Shown here in pieces: positions 24,661-36,230 of a stretch of 64,000 nucleotides of DNA (position 1 is its first letter; each line of letters begins with the position of its first letter). Below the pieces are notes generated by a model, which worked only from the letters and a program-made list of their open reading frames with translations, did not search any database and had not been told where the DNA came from. A program made the position numbers and the translations under genes. Source of the stretch: Sipunculus nudus. Its lineage: Eukaryota; Annelida; Sipuncula; Golfingiida; Sipunculidae. The DNA lies in the NCBI GenBank assembly GCA_026874595.1, contig CM049320.1:7193464-7257463 (forward strand), in the 5' to 3' direction.

Positions 24661-25309
24661 GGGTTGTCTGGTTTTATTCGATAAAATTTTATAATGTATA
24701 AACCTTACCAAGTATACATGTGGGATTTGTTGTTTAACTTTATCTTATATCAGCCAATAAGGTTTTATATCCCCACTGCTTTTTGTTTGTCTGTTTGTGT
24801 GATGACAAGATAGCACAACTTCAGCGACTTCACTGATAGTTTGTGAAAACGTTGTCTCTGGAAGAAAGAATTAGATGACAGGTAAACATATGGATCGGTC
24901 GGACTTGTTACATCACTGCTGTGTACAGTGTTTCTGAATTGATGGTTGATACACTGTGGTCGGCTTTATATCCGTGAGGTTGAAAATTCACGATGTTCAA
25001 CTTTTCAAAGTTTCGCGAGGATTCCATTTTCACGATATTTCTATACAATATACTTCACAGAGTATACCACTATTATTTTAGTTATTATACAAAGTCCTAC
25101 CAGTTTGACGAAGATTTAGGTAAAATCGAGGGAGTGGAAATTCTTGTCCATCATTAGCAGATAGCTTAATGTTTGTCATATTTAGAATTTTATCATTTTT
25201 TTTATTCATGGATGTTATAAAGAGGTCTGTTATTATTTAAAATATCAATGTTTAGCCTTGTGTCTTCGACGCTATATTCAATGACATCGCACTTGAAATG
25301 TTTATGAGG

Positions 25310-25582
25310 CTACAGTTTAAATGACGGATCAATTATTATCATTTTCTCGATACTTTCCTTTTCGCGAAAACCAACGAGTTTTTTTTTTTTAACCCAGGGA
25401 GGATCGATGTACTCAGTTTGATTCTCTAATAAATTATGTGTACACTGTCGAACATAAATCCATATGTGATGTTTATTCTTAATAAAATATTCAATATAAT
25501 TCCACAAAAGCATGGACTGCAACCCCAGTAAATGTGTGTTACACGCGAACAAAGCAGAAAGAATACATGTTAAACCCAACAT
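25310..25582 (-). CDS. Low-confidence ORF with signal-peptide-like start
   Basis: The minus-strand ATG at 25580-25582 opens with a hydrophobic stretch (MLGLTCILSALFACNTHLLG) resembling a secretory signal. A moderately hydrophobic body follows, then a Lys run caused by a poly(A) tract. An internal ttgcag at about 25528 could instead be a splice acceptor. No domain recognised. The AT-rich setting makes chance a real possibility. Confidence 0.2.
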   Translation of the reverse strand: MLGLTCILSALFACNTHLLGLQSMLLWNYIEYFIKNKHHIWIYVRQCTHNLLENQTEYIDPPWVKKKKLVGFREKESIEKMIIIDPSFKL

Positions 25583-25675
25583 GATATTTATATGGAACCT
25601 TTGGATATATTAACGAATGGTATATCAAATGTGTTTTTATTTTGCTATATTTTTATTCCGCTAGAATAAAAGGTC

Positions 25676-25696
25676 TCTCTCTCTCCCTTTCTCTTA

Positions 25697-25740
<44 letters not shown>
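25676..25740. repeat. (CT)n then (AT)n microsatellite
   Basis: Pure CT dinucleotides pass directly into AT dinucleotides. Confidence 0.9.
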
Positions 25741-26197
25741 GTTATTGTGTATCATTCATGTGTTAATTTGTATCACAATCGCGATTAAAATGGTAGACCG
25801 TTTTCGTTAAAGTTTCCCGATTTCTTCATATCAAAATTCCTTGAAATATCACAGCAAATTTGCGGATGTTAAGATAAGGCTAGAGAAAGCGCAACTGTGT
25901 GCAATTCATTAACAAGTATGTTATATATTAACGATGAAGCTGCCCTGTTGCTTTATCTTAAAACAGTTATCTCATTCAAATTGCTTTATAACTTGGGGTT
26001 ATAAATAATAGTTGTTTGAAATAATAGTTTTTTTTATGAACATCCATGCAGATCATTTTTGTCTTAAGCTTTATTCAATCCAGATAGAGAAATGAACAGT
26101 AATTCAGATATCGTTTTGAAATTCATAGAATATATTTTGTCTATGCTTTTCATTTTCCAAAAATGTTAGCGAACATTTGAACGCAAACACACACTAA

Positions 26198-26249
<52 letters not shown>

Positions 26250-26536
26250 CATTATGTTATCGGGGGGGGGGGTGTATGGGTGTGTAGGGAGGGTGAGTTT
26301 GTGTGTTCACGCTTCTTTAGGCAAGCTCTTATATATAATCTGTAGTGTCCCTGGTCTTGTTCCATGTCATCCGGTTATTGTTACTCTGTAACCGCCGTGA
26401 GGTGAATCAACACATCCGCATGGCTCAAGGTTATTCACTTCCTTATCTTAAACCGAACTACTTTTATCATTAAAAGTATTATATTCTTCTTCAATCCCAA
26501 TATATAAACCCCTGTTCCTATGTTTATACGGGCACC

Positions 26537-26619
<83 letters not shown>
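26198..26619. repeat. (AT)n microsatellites flanking a short spacer
   Basis: Long AT runs at about 26198-26246 and 26540-26619, with a poly(G) tract at 26262-26271 between them. No gene was seen in the spacer. Confidence 0.85.
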
Positions 26620-26622
<3 letters not shown>

Positions 26623-26840
26623 AACGGAAATGCTAGGAATTGAAGGGTGTCAAAATAAGAACATATACTCTCCGGAAGTTTAGTCTACATGGGGTCGGGT
26701 GTCATATTGTAGCCGTCTTATTTTGAGTCCTTGCAATATGGTAAATTCGTCAACTTCACTGCAGTATATATTTATCGGTCTATAATTAGTGAACGTGCTG
26801 CACACTTGTTGCTTGTCCTAACTTTGTATGACTGGCTCAC

Positions 26841-27005
26841 CGAACAGGATCAACTTTTCTTTGAAAACCTAGGTGTATTAGGACCGTCCAGATGACCAGA
26901 ATCCTGGCACCTACCACGATGAACCCCATGCTTTGTGTGACGTCATATAACAGGACTTGGTGTATCTGGGCTACAGCCAATGTGTACTCAAAAGCAGGGG
27001 CCAGT
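26841..27005 (-). CDS. Candidate internal exon encoding a membrane segment
   Basis: On the minus strand a possible acceptor (tataaatag) ends at 27006 and the donor CG|GTGAGC follows 26841. The 165-base exon is open for 54 codons, with one base before and two after. It contains FEYTLAVAQIHQVLLYDVTQ and then a ~20-residue hydrophobic helix beginning MGFIVVGARILVIWTVLIH, ending in basic QRK. GC content is far above the neighbouring (AT)n DNA. This looks like one transmembrane exon of a polytopic membrane protein on the strand opposite to the 3CxxC gene. I could not name the family or find partner exons. Confidence 0.4.
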
Positions 27006-27268
27006 CTATTTATATAAACTTTGGGATTTCCAAGAAAACAGTCGTTGAAGCGCCAGAATGAAATATCTGGACTTTATCTTATGCAGCGAGAAATGATTAC
27101 TATTTTTTGTACGGTGTGATAAACATCCTAAACATATAGGTGAAGGGGTCTCTGTATTTTCACCCATCAGTCTTTTGTTACTGAGCCCGTATAGGCGTGT
27201 CTGTGTGATGCTGACATCTCATACCGATACTCAGAAAAAATTCAGGGGCGTTAATATAAGGAAGGTCT

Positions 27269-27273
<5 letters not shown>

Positions 27274-27328
<55 letters not shown>

Positions 27329-27329
27329 A
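27274..27329. repeat. (AT)n microsatellite
   Basis: AT alternation next to the poly(G) MITE copy. Confidence 0.9.
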
Positions 27330-27445
27330 GGTCCTTTGGTCCAGGAAAGAGGGGGTCAGGGTAAAAAAAATTGGTTTAAAACCCTAAGAAAGTTTGGGGG
27401 GGGGGGGGAGTCAGGACCCCGTTGACCCCTCTGGATCCGCCACTA
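27330..27445. mobile_element. Poly(G/C)-cored MITE, copy 2 (partial)
   Basis: Contains GGTCCAGGAAAGAGGGGG, a 13-base G run near 27396 and the end CCTCTGGATCCGCCAC. Matches the right half of copy 1 (24238-24452). The left end is lost in the (AT)n tract. Confidence 0.45.
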
Positions 27446-27918
27446 CCACTCCTGCTGTTCAGAGAGTATATTAATAAAATATATAAATTAATAATAAGGA
27501 TTGTAGACTTTGGTTTCATTTCTAAGTTTACTTTGAAATACTACATATCTTAACCTGGTTTAGAAATAACATAAGATCTTATTTTTTAAAAGCTTATACC
27601 CAATTGTACTATATATGAAATGTGTCACATACCCAAAATAAAAGGTATATATAAATATATATATACTTTGTATAACCTTTATCAGACAAGATACAAGTCG
27701 CTGGCTTGCGGAGAGCGGTGCGCTTAATAATTATATGGACCTTTATGGTTAATCATATAGTTAATCATATATGTTAATCTACGACATACTATTCTACATC
27801 GTATTACTAACGACTTACGCTAAACCTCGTCTTGTAGGAACTCAGACTGACAGGCACGTGGTATCATTGCAATAATTTATAACCTTATTTTGTAGCAATT
27901 ATATGACCATCAGAATAA

Positions 27919-27921
<3 letters not shown>

Positions 27922-27963
<42 letters not shown>
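27922..27963. repeat. (AT)n microsatellite
   Basis: AT alternation. Confidence 0.9.
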
Positions 27964-27967
<4 letters not shown>

Positions 27968-28086
27968 TTAAACGTTTACTTTAATAACCACGCTGTCATC
28001 ACGGTAATCAGGTAATCATAAAGAGTGAATAAACATCACATTCACTCGGTAATGTAACTACTGTTGTATACTGACACAAAAAAAAG

Positions 28087-28224
28087 ATGTTAACATCCTC
28101 TGTTTCGTTTTTGAGCTTCATTGCCCTTACGGCTGTCGTCCGTTGTAATCCAAGAGCCCATCAGCATCCGGAACAGCGACAGATATGTCCTTACAAGGAC
28201 AGAATATTCACGTTCATGGTGTGA
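28087..28224 (+). CDS. Small ORF with signal-peptide-like N-terminus
   Basis: ATG 28087 to TGA 28222-28224 encodes 45 residues. Residues 1-20 (MLTSSVSFLSFIALTAVVRC) have the polar-hydrophobic-small pattern of a secretory signal with likely cleavage after about residue 18-20. The rest is short, polar and basic (His, Gln, Arg) with one Cys. It may be a complete short secreted peptide or the first exon of a longer gene; no confident donor was found before the stop. No homologue recognised. Confidence 0.3.
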   Translation: MLTSSVSFLSFIALTAVVRCNPRAHQHPEQRQICPYKDRIFTFMV

Positions 28225-29830
28225 AGGGTAGAAAGGTTACAGATATCTTTTGTGTCAGTAGCTTTTGACATGGTTTTAGCCAATTTGACTTGACAAACAC
28301 CTGACCAATCGAATGAATTAAAACAATTATCTGATAGGTCTAAAGAGGGATGTAACGAAAGAGAGTTGCATCGAAGCCAACCCCTTGATTAAATTGTAAT
28401 CGGTTCCTGACCAGCGAATCTGTTCGTTTGGATTATTATATTGTTGCATGTACCATCCCCATCCCCTGCGTAGGCTGTCAATTTTAACGGAGCACGCTAC
28501 GATACAGAGACTTTTAAATCTGTTTTGTGGGTGCTCAGGGTCTAGTTTCAGTTACAGTGAGATGTTTGTTTTTTATTTTTTATAAGTCTTAACTTTACTA
28601 TACTTGAGTAATAATTGAATCAACAATCGAATCCAAAGTAAAGAGTCGTCCAATTAAACCGATCTAAAGGCCCTCACAGTTCACACGCCTCATATTTAGA
28701 TTCTTTAAGCTGATCATTTTTAATCGAGCGAACTCTTTGACTACAGATCACAAGTTAACCCCCAGGTATGGCAAGGACGGCGCTAATACCGATGAATGGG
28801 TGATGGTTCGGTGTGGAAAAGTAAATTGCTGGCTCATAAAAGTAAAGAATTCTTTAAAATGAAATTGTATAATGGTGAGACAGCTTACGTTAAACTGTTA
28901 CTGGATTGCTCCTTGAATGTTGTCATAACACAAAATCAAATTTAATCAAAATATGTTTATACATTTTGTTTACTAGAAAATCTAACAGACAAATCAGTTA
29001 CCAAAAAATAATTCATAAAACCTTTCGTAATGAAGCTTGACGGTTATAAGTATGATAATGTTCATTCAGTGCAGACCTCTTGGTATATCATTTGGCAATC
29101 AAACTTAGAACGTGTGGCAGTCTGCCAGTCCGTGATCTATGATCCGGTCCAAGTGTAAGATTTAAGATTTAATCAACCCGGCCAATATATTCTTTATAGG
29201 TCTGGTTCAGTTCCTGTATGGGGACAGATTTGATAAACAAGATAAACATAAATGTGTATCCATTATTTAATTTAGACTAAAGTTTAAAGATTGTAATTAC
29301 CCTTATTTAAAATCCTTGTCTGCATGCTTAAGTGAAACGTCTAGATCCTTTGCACAAGCGACAAACTGACAAACTCATTACCATACAGACAGAATAAAGG
29401 ACAAATAGACTTAACGGGAACACAACCTCCCCTAAGTTTCATTGTAATTATAAATGCTAACAGATCCGTTTCCACCGTTGCAAGGAGACCATGTAGGAAC
29501 ATTTCGTGTGAACCCTTCCCGCCGAGGACAAACACATTACGCTGTGTAGAGGCACCAGGCCGCAACCTGGGTAGTTTTGGTGGTGTTTTTGACTTTCTGC
29601 TGATGACATTGAAGATAATTTAGTTCTGTGGGTGTGTCGACAGATACATCCTACAAGAGCGGTATTTGAGGATATTGTAAACAGGATGCTTTTGAGACCT
29701 TGCTGCCGCGACAACAATAAAAGCTTTTGCACATGTTAATGAAAATATGATAACAAATATGATGTTCTTTATTATGTCTGTATTGAATTAAAATATATTA
29801 CCATATAAATGAACAATTTTACAACTCCAC
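28225..29830. other. No firm gene
   Basis: Mixed AT-rich DNA. A plus-strand frame at about 28666-28851 is open for more than 60 codons, with a protein-like stretch (RYGKDGANTDEWVMVRCGK) but no ATG and only weak splice signals. Minus frames at 29341-29732 are not convincing. Confidence 0.3.
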
Positions 29831-30100
29831 GTATTATGTATAAATATACCATACTCATGCACTAAGGTCGCACATTTTATATGCATGTAGCCTATATAAA
29901 GCCTTCATTCTAAGACTATCATTCTTTGGCACACACACACACACACACACACTATACAAACTACTTTGCCAGTCAAAAATTACGAGGTGACCCTCCTTCC
30001 GGCATTTTGGTATAAAATCTTTGTCACATTCTTTACAAGGATCGCCAGTGAGATGACAATTGACATGCGTAGAATAAGTAACATATCTGCCTGACCGGAG

Positions 30101-30106
<6 letters not shown>
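29831..30106 (-). repeat. Left arm of a ~1.6-kb-spaced inverted duplication
   Basis: Reverse complement of 31741-32062 with substitutions and differing CA/TG tracts. On the minus strand, after an AG (cleaved side ATCTCCGG), a frame of about 47 codons reads THVNCHLTGDPCKECDKDFI and continues to DWQSSLY. The same frame is open in the other arm. See the right-arm entry. Confidence 0.65.
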
Positions 30107-30109
<3 letters not shown>

Positions 30110-30160
<51 letters not shown>

Positions 30161-30302
30161 CGAAACGGCTTAACTGTCCTCTTTATAGAGTTGGCCACCA
30201 ACCATAAGGAGGTTATTGCTGCAACATAAATAGTATTAGGAGGGTAAAAAGGATGGTCAAAACACTATACAGAGGTGTCCATGTTGTGGATGCCCACTAG
30301 GA

Positions 30303-30356
<54 letters not shown>

Positions 30357-30382
30357 GGGGGGAGAGAGAGAGAGAGAGAGAG
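30110..30382. repeat. (AT)n, then (AT)n(GA)n microsatellites
   Basis: (AT)n at 30110-30157, and (AT)n at 30303-30334 followed by (GA)n to 30382. The intervening 150 bp shows no gene. Confidence 0.9.
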
Positions 30383-31425
30383 ACCAATGTGGGTCTTGCT
30401 TTAAAATCAGGCTGTAACGCGTATGACCTAATTAACCACATTCGTGTACAAATTGCCAAAACACCAAATTGACTGCCACGGTTCATTTTACAGTGCATTT
30501 CATTTCATTGATTACACTCATAAATCAAACCAGTCTAGTCAGGTAGTATTGTATGTGGTGCTAAATTACATATAAGTAGCAAATCCAGTTAAAGTTGTCT
30601 TATCTCAAATCAGTACACTTGGTACAGGATCTGTGTAATACTTAACACGAACATGATCTTTCCAGCTTAAACATAAACAGTGCTGCCACCTTACGGAGAC
30701 GGGAAGCTTTAAATATTATATTAGACCTGCAATGATTGATAACAAACTGTCTTTTCATCTTTTTATCTTTTATTTTATATTTTTACAAAGCGTGCCCACT
30801 TAAGGTAGTGGGACGTGGACAAGTTCCCCATTTCCCCCATAAACGGCTCTTTTTCCAATCGGGATATACATTTTCGGAATGCGCCCAATCCGGATGAAAG
30901 AACTTGTCACTTTATTAAAAAAATATAGATAGACAGTTTTATTGAGGCAATCAGCATATAAAAATAAGCAAATACAATGACAAAGTTTACATATATCCCG
31001 ACTAGTCTGTCTGCACTGTTCTCATCAACTGATCATAAATTGAATCACACACGGACTTTTTATCACATACAAAAACAAAGGTTATTAATATGTACAGCCA
31101 ATATTTAAAACCGTCCTGTAAAATGCGCGCATGTTCTATCAATGAATACCCCGAATTGCAACCGATTTAACCCAGACTCGGCGGATATCCGGTTTCTGTG
31201 CTTAGTAAACTGACTGACATTAACTGTCACTTGTCATATTAAACCAAACTTATATGTGTCATGTTCTTCAATATCGGCGTCTATTTGCGCCTGCCGGGAT
31301 CGGCGCACCTAGTGACCTCGTCACGTACATTAAGGCCAAGGATTTGCAAACTCAGGAAGTGGCCCCATTCTTTAGGCCAATCCTTTTTCCATTCACTGCG
31401 TACCCCTCTATATTTAGATCTTATG
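30383..31425. other. Spacer of the inverted duplication; no firm gene
   Basis: A GC-richer patch at 31250-31430 is open in several frames on both strands, so coding sense cannot be chosen. The rest is AT-rich with nothing recognised. Confidence 0.3.
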
Positions 31426-31562
31426 CAGGAGCGGATCTAGGGGAGGGGTCCTAAGAGTCCCCCCCCCCCCCCCTTTTCAGCCTCCGCAACCTTTTTTTAC
31501 AGACCAGTTTTTTTCCTCCTGGTGTGGACCTTTCCTTTTCAAAAATCCTTGATCCGCCCCTG
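31426..31562. mobile_element. Poly(G/C)-cored MITE, copy 3 (complete-looking)
   Basis: Left end CAGGAGCGGATCTAGGGGAG and right end ATCCTTGATCCGCCCCTG are imperfect inverted repeats. The core carries a 16-base C run at 31459-31474. The length of 137 bp and lack of coding fit a MITE. Confidence 0.6.
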
Positions 31563-31740
31563 TGATTGACGTGCGCTCTTCTTTTTCTTATATCTTTTCA
31601 CTCTACTAGTTTTTACAGTAAGGACAGTATGTACTACAATGGCGATGTTGTGTGTAAAGGAATGTTGGAAGGTGCCAGCCTTGCTTTTTCCTCGCGCCGA
31701 GGTCCTGTTTACGGCATGCATGGTGAATTTCCTTTGAACT

Positions 31741-31884
31741 GTCAGATCTGCGGTCAGGCAGATATGTTACTTATTCTACGCATGCCAATTGTCATCTCAC
31801 TGGCGATCCTTGTGAAAAATGTGCCAAAGATTTTATACCAAAATTCCAAAAGGAGAGTCACCTTGTAATTTTGGACTGGCAAAG

Positions 31885-31923
<39 letters not shown>

Positions 31924-32062
31924 GTGTGTGTGTGTGCGTGTGTGTGTGTGTGTGTGTGCCAAAGAATTATAGTCATAGAAAGAAGACTTTATAGGGCTAC
32001 ATGCATATAAAATGTTTCACCTTAGTGCAGAAGTTTAGTATATTTATACATACATTAAAACC
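31741..32062 (+). repeat. Right arm of the inverted duplication, with a conserved open frame
   Basis: Matches the reverse complement of 29831-30106. After tgtcag (ending 31745) the plus frame from 31748 stays open through THANCHLTGDPCEKCAKDFI to DWQSSL before the (AT)n(GT)n tract at 31889-31959. Differences between arms include replacement as well as silent changes. Neither arm has a stop, so the source may be an exon with a CxxC-containing Cys cluster. It could equally be the end of a fold-back element. Confidence 0.6.
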
Positions 32063-34090
32063 TACACATCAGGGCTACGGATTTTTTAAAAAATTAACAA
32101 TAATTACGATTCAGGGTTTGGAAAATTTAAAAAGTTTAACATACAATGAGGCAGTTATTGGCATTATTATGCATAATGATTAAGGTGCCTATATATTAAA
32201 GGCAGAGGTATACATAAAAGATATTATTTGGTGGAGAGAAAAACAAAATATACAAGCTGCAGTGCTGACAGTAGATTATTCAAAGGCCTTTGATAGTATT
32301 TCAATAGAACATATTAAAAACATTTAAAATATTTAATTTAGGTCCAGAATTTATTCAATGGATTAACGTTTTTAACACTGGTAGGAAAAGTTGTGTTTCA
32401 AATGCAGAATGGCATACAGATGCTTTTACTTTACACAAAGGAATCCGCCAGGGATGTCCTATCAGTGCTTTGTTCTTTATACTTACTGTTGAATTATAAG
32501 CTTGTAAAATAAGATATACTGAAAATATTGATGGAATAAAATAATCCGTATTTTAATGATCAGCTGAGAATTTCTACATATGCGGACGACGTGAGATTAT
32601 TCATTTTAATGAGCAATCTCTTACATCTTGTCTCAGTATAGTTGATGATTTTACAGTAATCTCTGGACTTTAAGATAAATAACAAAAAATTTAAACATGG
32701 GAATTGGTGTATGGAATACTTTGAAAGAAATAGGTTGGCTAAGATGTGAAAAAAAACATGAAGATATTGGGTGTTGTATTTCCCAACAAAGGATATGCTG
32801 CAGATTTAGAAGAAAACTGGGTTAAAAGAATACAAAATGTGACATCTATGATTTTCAATGGAATAATCGTAATTTAACTTTGATAGGGAAAATTACTGTT
32901 GATAAGAAATTGTTTATGTCTCAGTTTATTCATTTATTAATGGTTATGACAGCCCCTGATCACATTCTACGAAAATTTAATACTTAATTCTTTAAATTTA
33001 TATGACAAAAAATGGTAAAGGTGTTGAAAAGGTTAAAAGAAAAGTTGTTATTCAAGAAAACAAATATGGTGGAGTTAATATTGTGGATGTTGAAATAATG
33101 AACCGGGCTCTTATAGGGCAACAATACCATTATTGGCTGCTTAATAGTAGAGGGGAAAACATGATGCTTTTCAGTCAAACTGTAAATTTAAGGAACGTGT
33201 ATGTAATATTGACAATATACCTATATTTTATAAAGTATTAATTGAGACAATTCTTAATGTCAAAGAATTACACTCAGATGTCTCTGTATACGATGTCATA
33301 TGGAATAACAAAAATATTAAATATAAAAGTAAAGCACTGTACTTTAAAGAATGGATAAAGTGTGGAATCATATTTGTGTTTCAAATTGTACATAGTGATC
33401 TGAAACTTTATTCATTGCAAGAAATCAAAAGAATGGTTGAAGATAAGGGTATGCTACATTTTCAATACTTAGCGTTGAAGAATGCCATGAACATAATTTC
33501 GTTCAGTACAAGGGAAGACAAAAAGGATAAATATTCTTCCAAGGAAATTAAATCAAGTTTATGTTTTCAGAGTAATTAAGACAGAACCATTTAGTCATCA
33601 TTACTCGGGAAATAAGTTTACATGTGAGCTTGACTGGGAATATATATGGATTACTTATTGTTTTGCTTTAAAAGAACCACGTGTTAACTCATGTGGAAAA
33701 TAATCCACAATATATATCCAACAGCTATCTGGTTATACAAAATGAATATAAAGAATGATGAATGTTGTACATATTGTAATGACGTTGAAACTATGGAGCA
33801 TTTTTTTTTTTTCTTAACTGTAAACAAGAAAAAGGCCTTTGGAGTTATGTCAGAGATTTATTTTATGTAAGGTTAAGGCCTTAAACAATATTTTTTGGAA
33901 TACATATCGAAGACTCTGATTTGCATAATATATTGGTATATCACTCCTGTGCATTCCTGTAAATTTAAGTATGGGTCATATCGAAATATTTTATGTCTAT
34001 TCCACCATGAAAGTTATCTGCGAAAAATGAACATATGATATGTTTGTATATACATGTGATCATATTCTTGAATAAATATATCTTTAAAAA
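32063..34090 (+). pseudogene. Decayed L1/Tx1-like LINE ORF2 (RT to C-terminal zinc knuckle)
   Basis: Frame-shifted and stop-containing, but the blocks occur in order: VDYSKAFDSI (near 32271), GIRQGCPISALFFI (near 32440), the catalytic box TYADDV (near 32576), a KILGVVF block near 32762, WNNRNLTLIGKI near 32860, and a Cys-rich C-terminus NDECCTYCNDVETMEHFFF near 33757. This order, and the LTLIGKI/CxxC...H tail, are those of L1/Tx1-clade ORF2. The N-terminal endonuclease is missing and the first recognisable block is at about 32190. The copy ends near 34090 after GAATAAATATATC. It starts directly beside the right arm of the inverted duplication. Confidence 0.75.
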
Positions 34091-35377
34091 ATACAGTGAG
34101 GCAAAGAAGAAGTATACTTAAGTCTTTATTCTTGAATAATAGGGTCACATTTCCATAGTATCAAAGTTGTCATAAACTCATTAGGTAACCGAAAATAACA
34201 TATACAATAATGAAACAACAGCATAAACGTTAAAAAATGTAATACAAGTATCTTCAAAATAAATATTTAACATTGTCTCATTGATCCAAGTCAGATGCAT
34301 ACTGAACATCAGAAAAAAATCTTTAGCTTAAAAAAAATAAATTTTACTACTAAAATTCAACATAAATATTCTTTTACATATACACAGATAACAAGAAATG
34401 AAAAGCTATATCATAGTATACTTTATCTAAAATGGTTCTCTCTCTCTTGAGGCAAAATTAAGAAATCTCTTCACAGTAGTGAATAACAAAACAACGCATA
34501 ATACCAAAGAAGAAAAAAATACACTTGTCAGTAGTGGTAGCGGTTCCATAGTCTACTGGTTTTATGTCCATAAATCATTTTTGTTATACACTGTGTTTTA
34601 AATTTAAATCAGGGCCCAAAAGATCGGAGAAAAGTTAAAACGATTTCAGATAAAAAGCTAATGGTATGGTATTTGATCAGATAAAAAAGTAGGAGGGATC
34701 TTGCATGTAGTTTTGGGGACCGCCCGATTAGAAGCTGTATATCTTGGTACATGTATTTCATAGTGGAAAGTAACGGTGACATATCATGCAAATATAACTA
34801 GCTTGGAGACACGCAGCGCCCGGTAATAGGTAACAAGGTCAGCGGGATGAGAAACGCTCCGGGACTTCCGTGAGACAGAGGAGCCACTCACAAGAGCGTG
34901 ACGTTTAGTTACCTACGACGTCACGGTATCTATGTCAAGCCAGTATGTAAGAGTCACACATCATCCAGCAGTGCTTATTTTTGTTTGAAATCACGAAATA
35001 TTCTCATTTGCTGATTAAATATTTATGAATAGATCTTTCCACACAGTAGCGACATCTGTCGGCGGCTACTGACACTAAGTAAAGGGACCTGTTATGTCGA
35101 CATGATGATTGGTTTTTATCTTTAAAATTAAAAAAAAAATTAAAAAAAAAACAACGAAAGAAACCTTATCTCATTCTGAGAGGCCAGTATCCTTTTATTT
35201 AACTGAAGGATACATGGTTGTATTTATTTTTGTGTTATATCTACAAAACCCCTTATGTCTGGGCCTGTTTTATACAATGTTGGTAATATTTTTTTTTACC
35301 TGAGAATTTCTACAGTCAACAAAGCCAAGACAAATCACGGTTTGAGCATCTCATTTTCTCACAGTCTTGGCCCGAAT
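34091..35377. other. No gene recognised
   Basis: AT-rich. A GC-richer patch at 34800-34940 is not open over a useful length. Confidence 0.4.
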
Positions 35378-35601
35378 CAGTGGCGTAACCAGTGGGGTGG
35401 CCGGGGGGTTCGAGAGGGTCCGGACCCCCCCCCTTTTTTTTTCATCAGAAGCAACCTTTTTGAAGAGTTTCAGACAAAATTTTGCTGCCTGGATCCCACC
35501 CTCCTTTTTCCGGACCTCGAGACTTTTTTTATTAGGTTTTTCATTCGTCCTCCTGGGTTGGACCCCCCCCCCCCCTTTCCTAAATCCTGAATCCGCCCCT
35601 G
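35378..35601. mobile_element. Poly(G/C)-cored MITE, copy 4
   Basis: Left end CAGTGGCGTAACCAGTGGGG and right end CCTGAATCCGCCCCTG, with C runs near 35426 and 35564. It resembles copies 1-3. The overlapping Pro/Phe-rich frames are artefacts. Confidence 0.5.
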
Positions 35602-35904
35602 ATGTGAATTGTAATAAAGATAATCATAACACCAACAGGACAGCTAGGTCGCAAGACTGCATGTGTTAATAAATGTATGTAATGTCGATTGAAACACGTC
35701 TCCCCTGCTAAAGATAAACTTTGCGCTGACTGGTGTAGGGCGTACGTGTTTAAAAAAAAAATGTTGGTGTTCGCCTGATCCGGGTTGTGAGTCACATGTC
35801 TTAGTTTGCTTTCGCTTTAGTTTGCTTTCGCTTTTGTTTACAGTCATGTCAGTTACATATTTATATGCATGTATTGATTTCTGATGTGTTTGCAATCTTT
35901 TCAG

Positions 35905-36010
35905 TTTAGAGATAACACGAGTCTCTAAAATTCCTTTGGACACCAACCCAATGAAAGGATTTGTTAAAGGTTTCAGAGACGTTAAGCTAAAGTTGGAGCG
36001 AGTGTATTGA
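35905..36010 (+). CDS. Candidate (alternative) terminal exon
   Basis: A strong acceptor (tgcaatcttttcag) ends at 35904. The exon contributes one base, then 34 codons reading LEITRVSKIPLDTNPMKGFV, then GFRDVKLKLERVY and TGA 36008-36010. Its entry phase (needs two upstream bases) is exactly what the 9866-10218 exon supplies, so it could be an alternative 3' end of the 3CxxC gene that omits the zinc domain. It may instead belong to another gene in the intron. The 133-codon minus-strand frame over this spot is its antisense shadow. Confidence 0.4.
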
Positions 36011-36152
36011 TATATGCGGGATATCGCTACTATCGATACTCTCATGTGTGGAGGCAGTAAATGATTTCTGCTTGTAAAACTTCATAAAAACAACTAGTTC
36101 CTCTTTGCATCCAGCAGTCTATTCATTTAAAACAAAAGTGTGGGCATATATA

Positions 36153-36230
<78 letters not shown>

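Noticed and set aside
28666-28851. 62-codon open plus-strand frame
   Set aside because: No ATG, first half is AT-rich, and both splice sites are weak; kept only as a note.
35644-36045. 133-codon minus-strand ORF
   Set aside because: No motif; it is antisense to a better exon candidate (35905-36010) and runs through MITE-flanking sequence.
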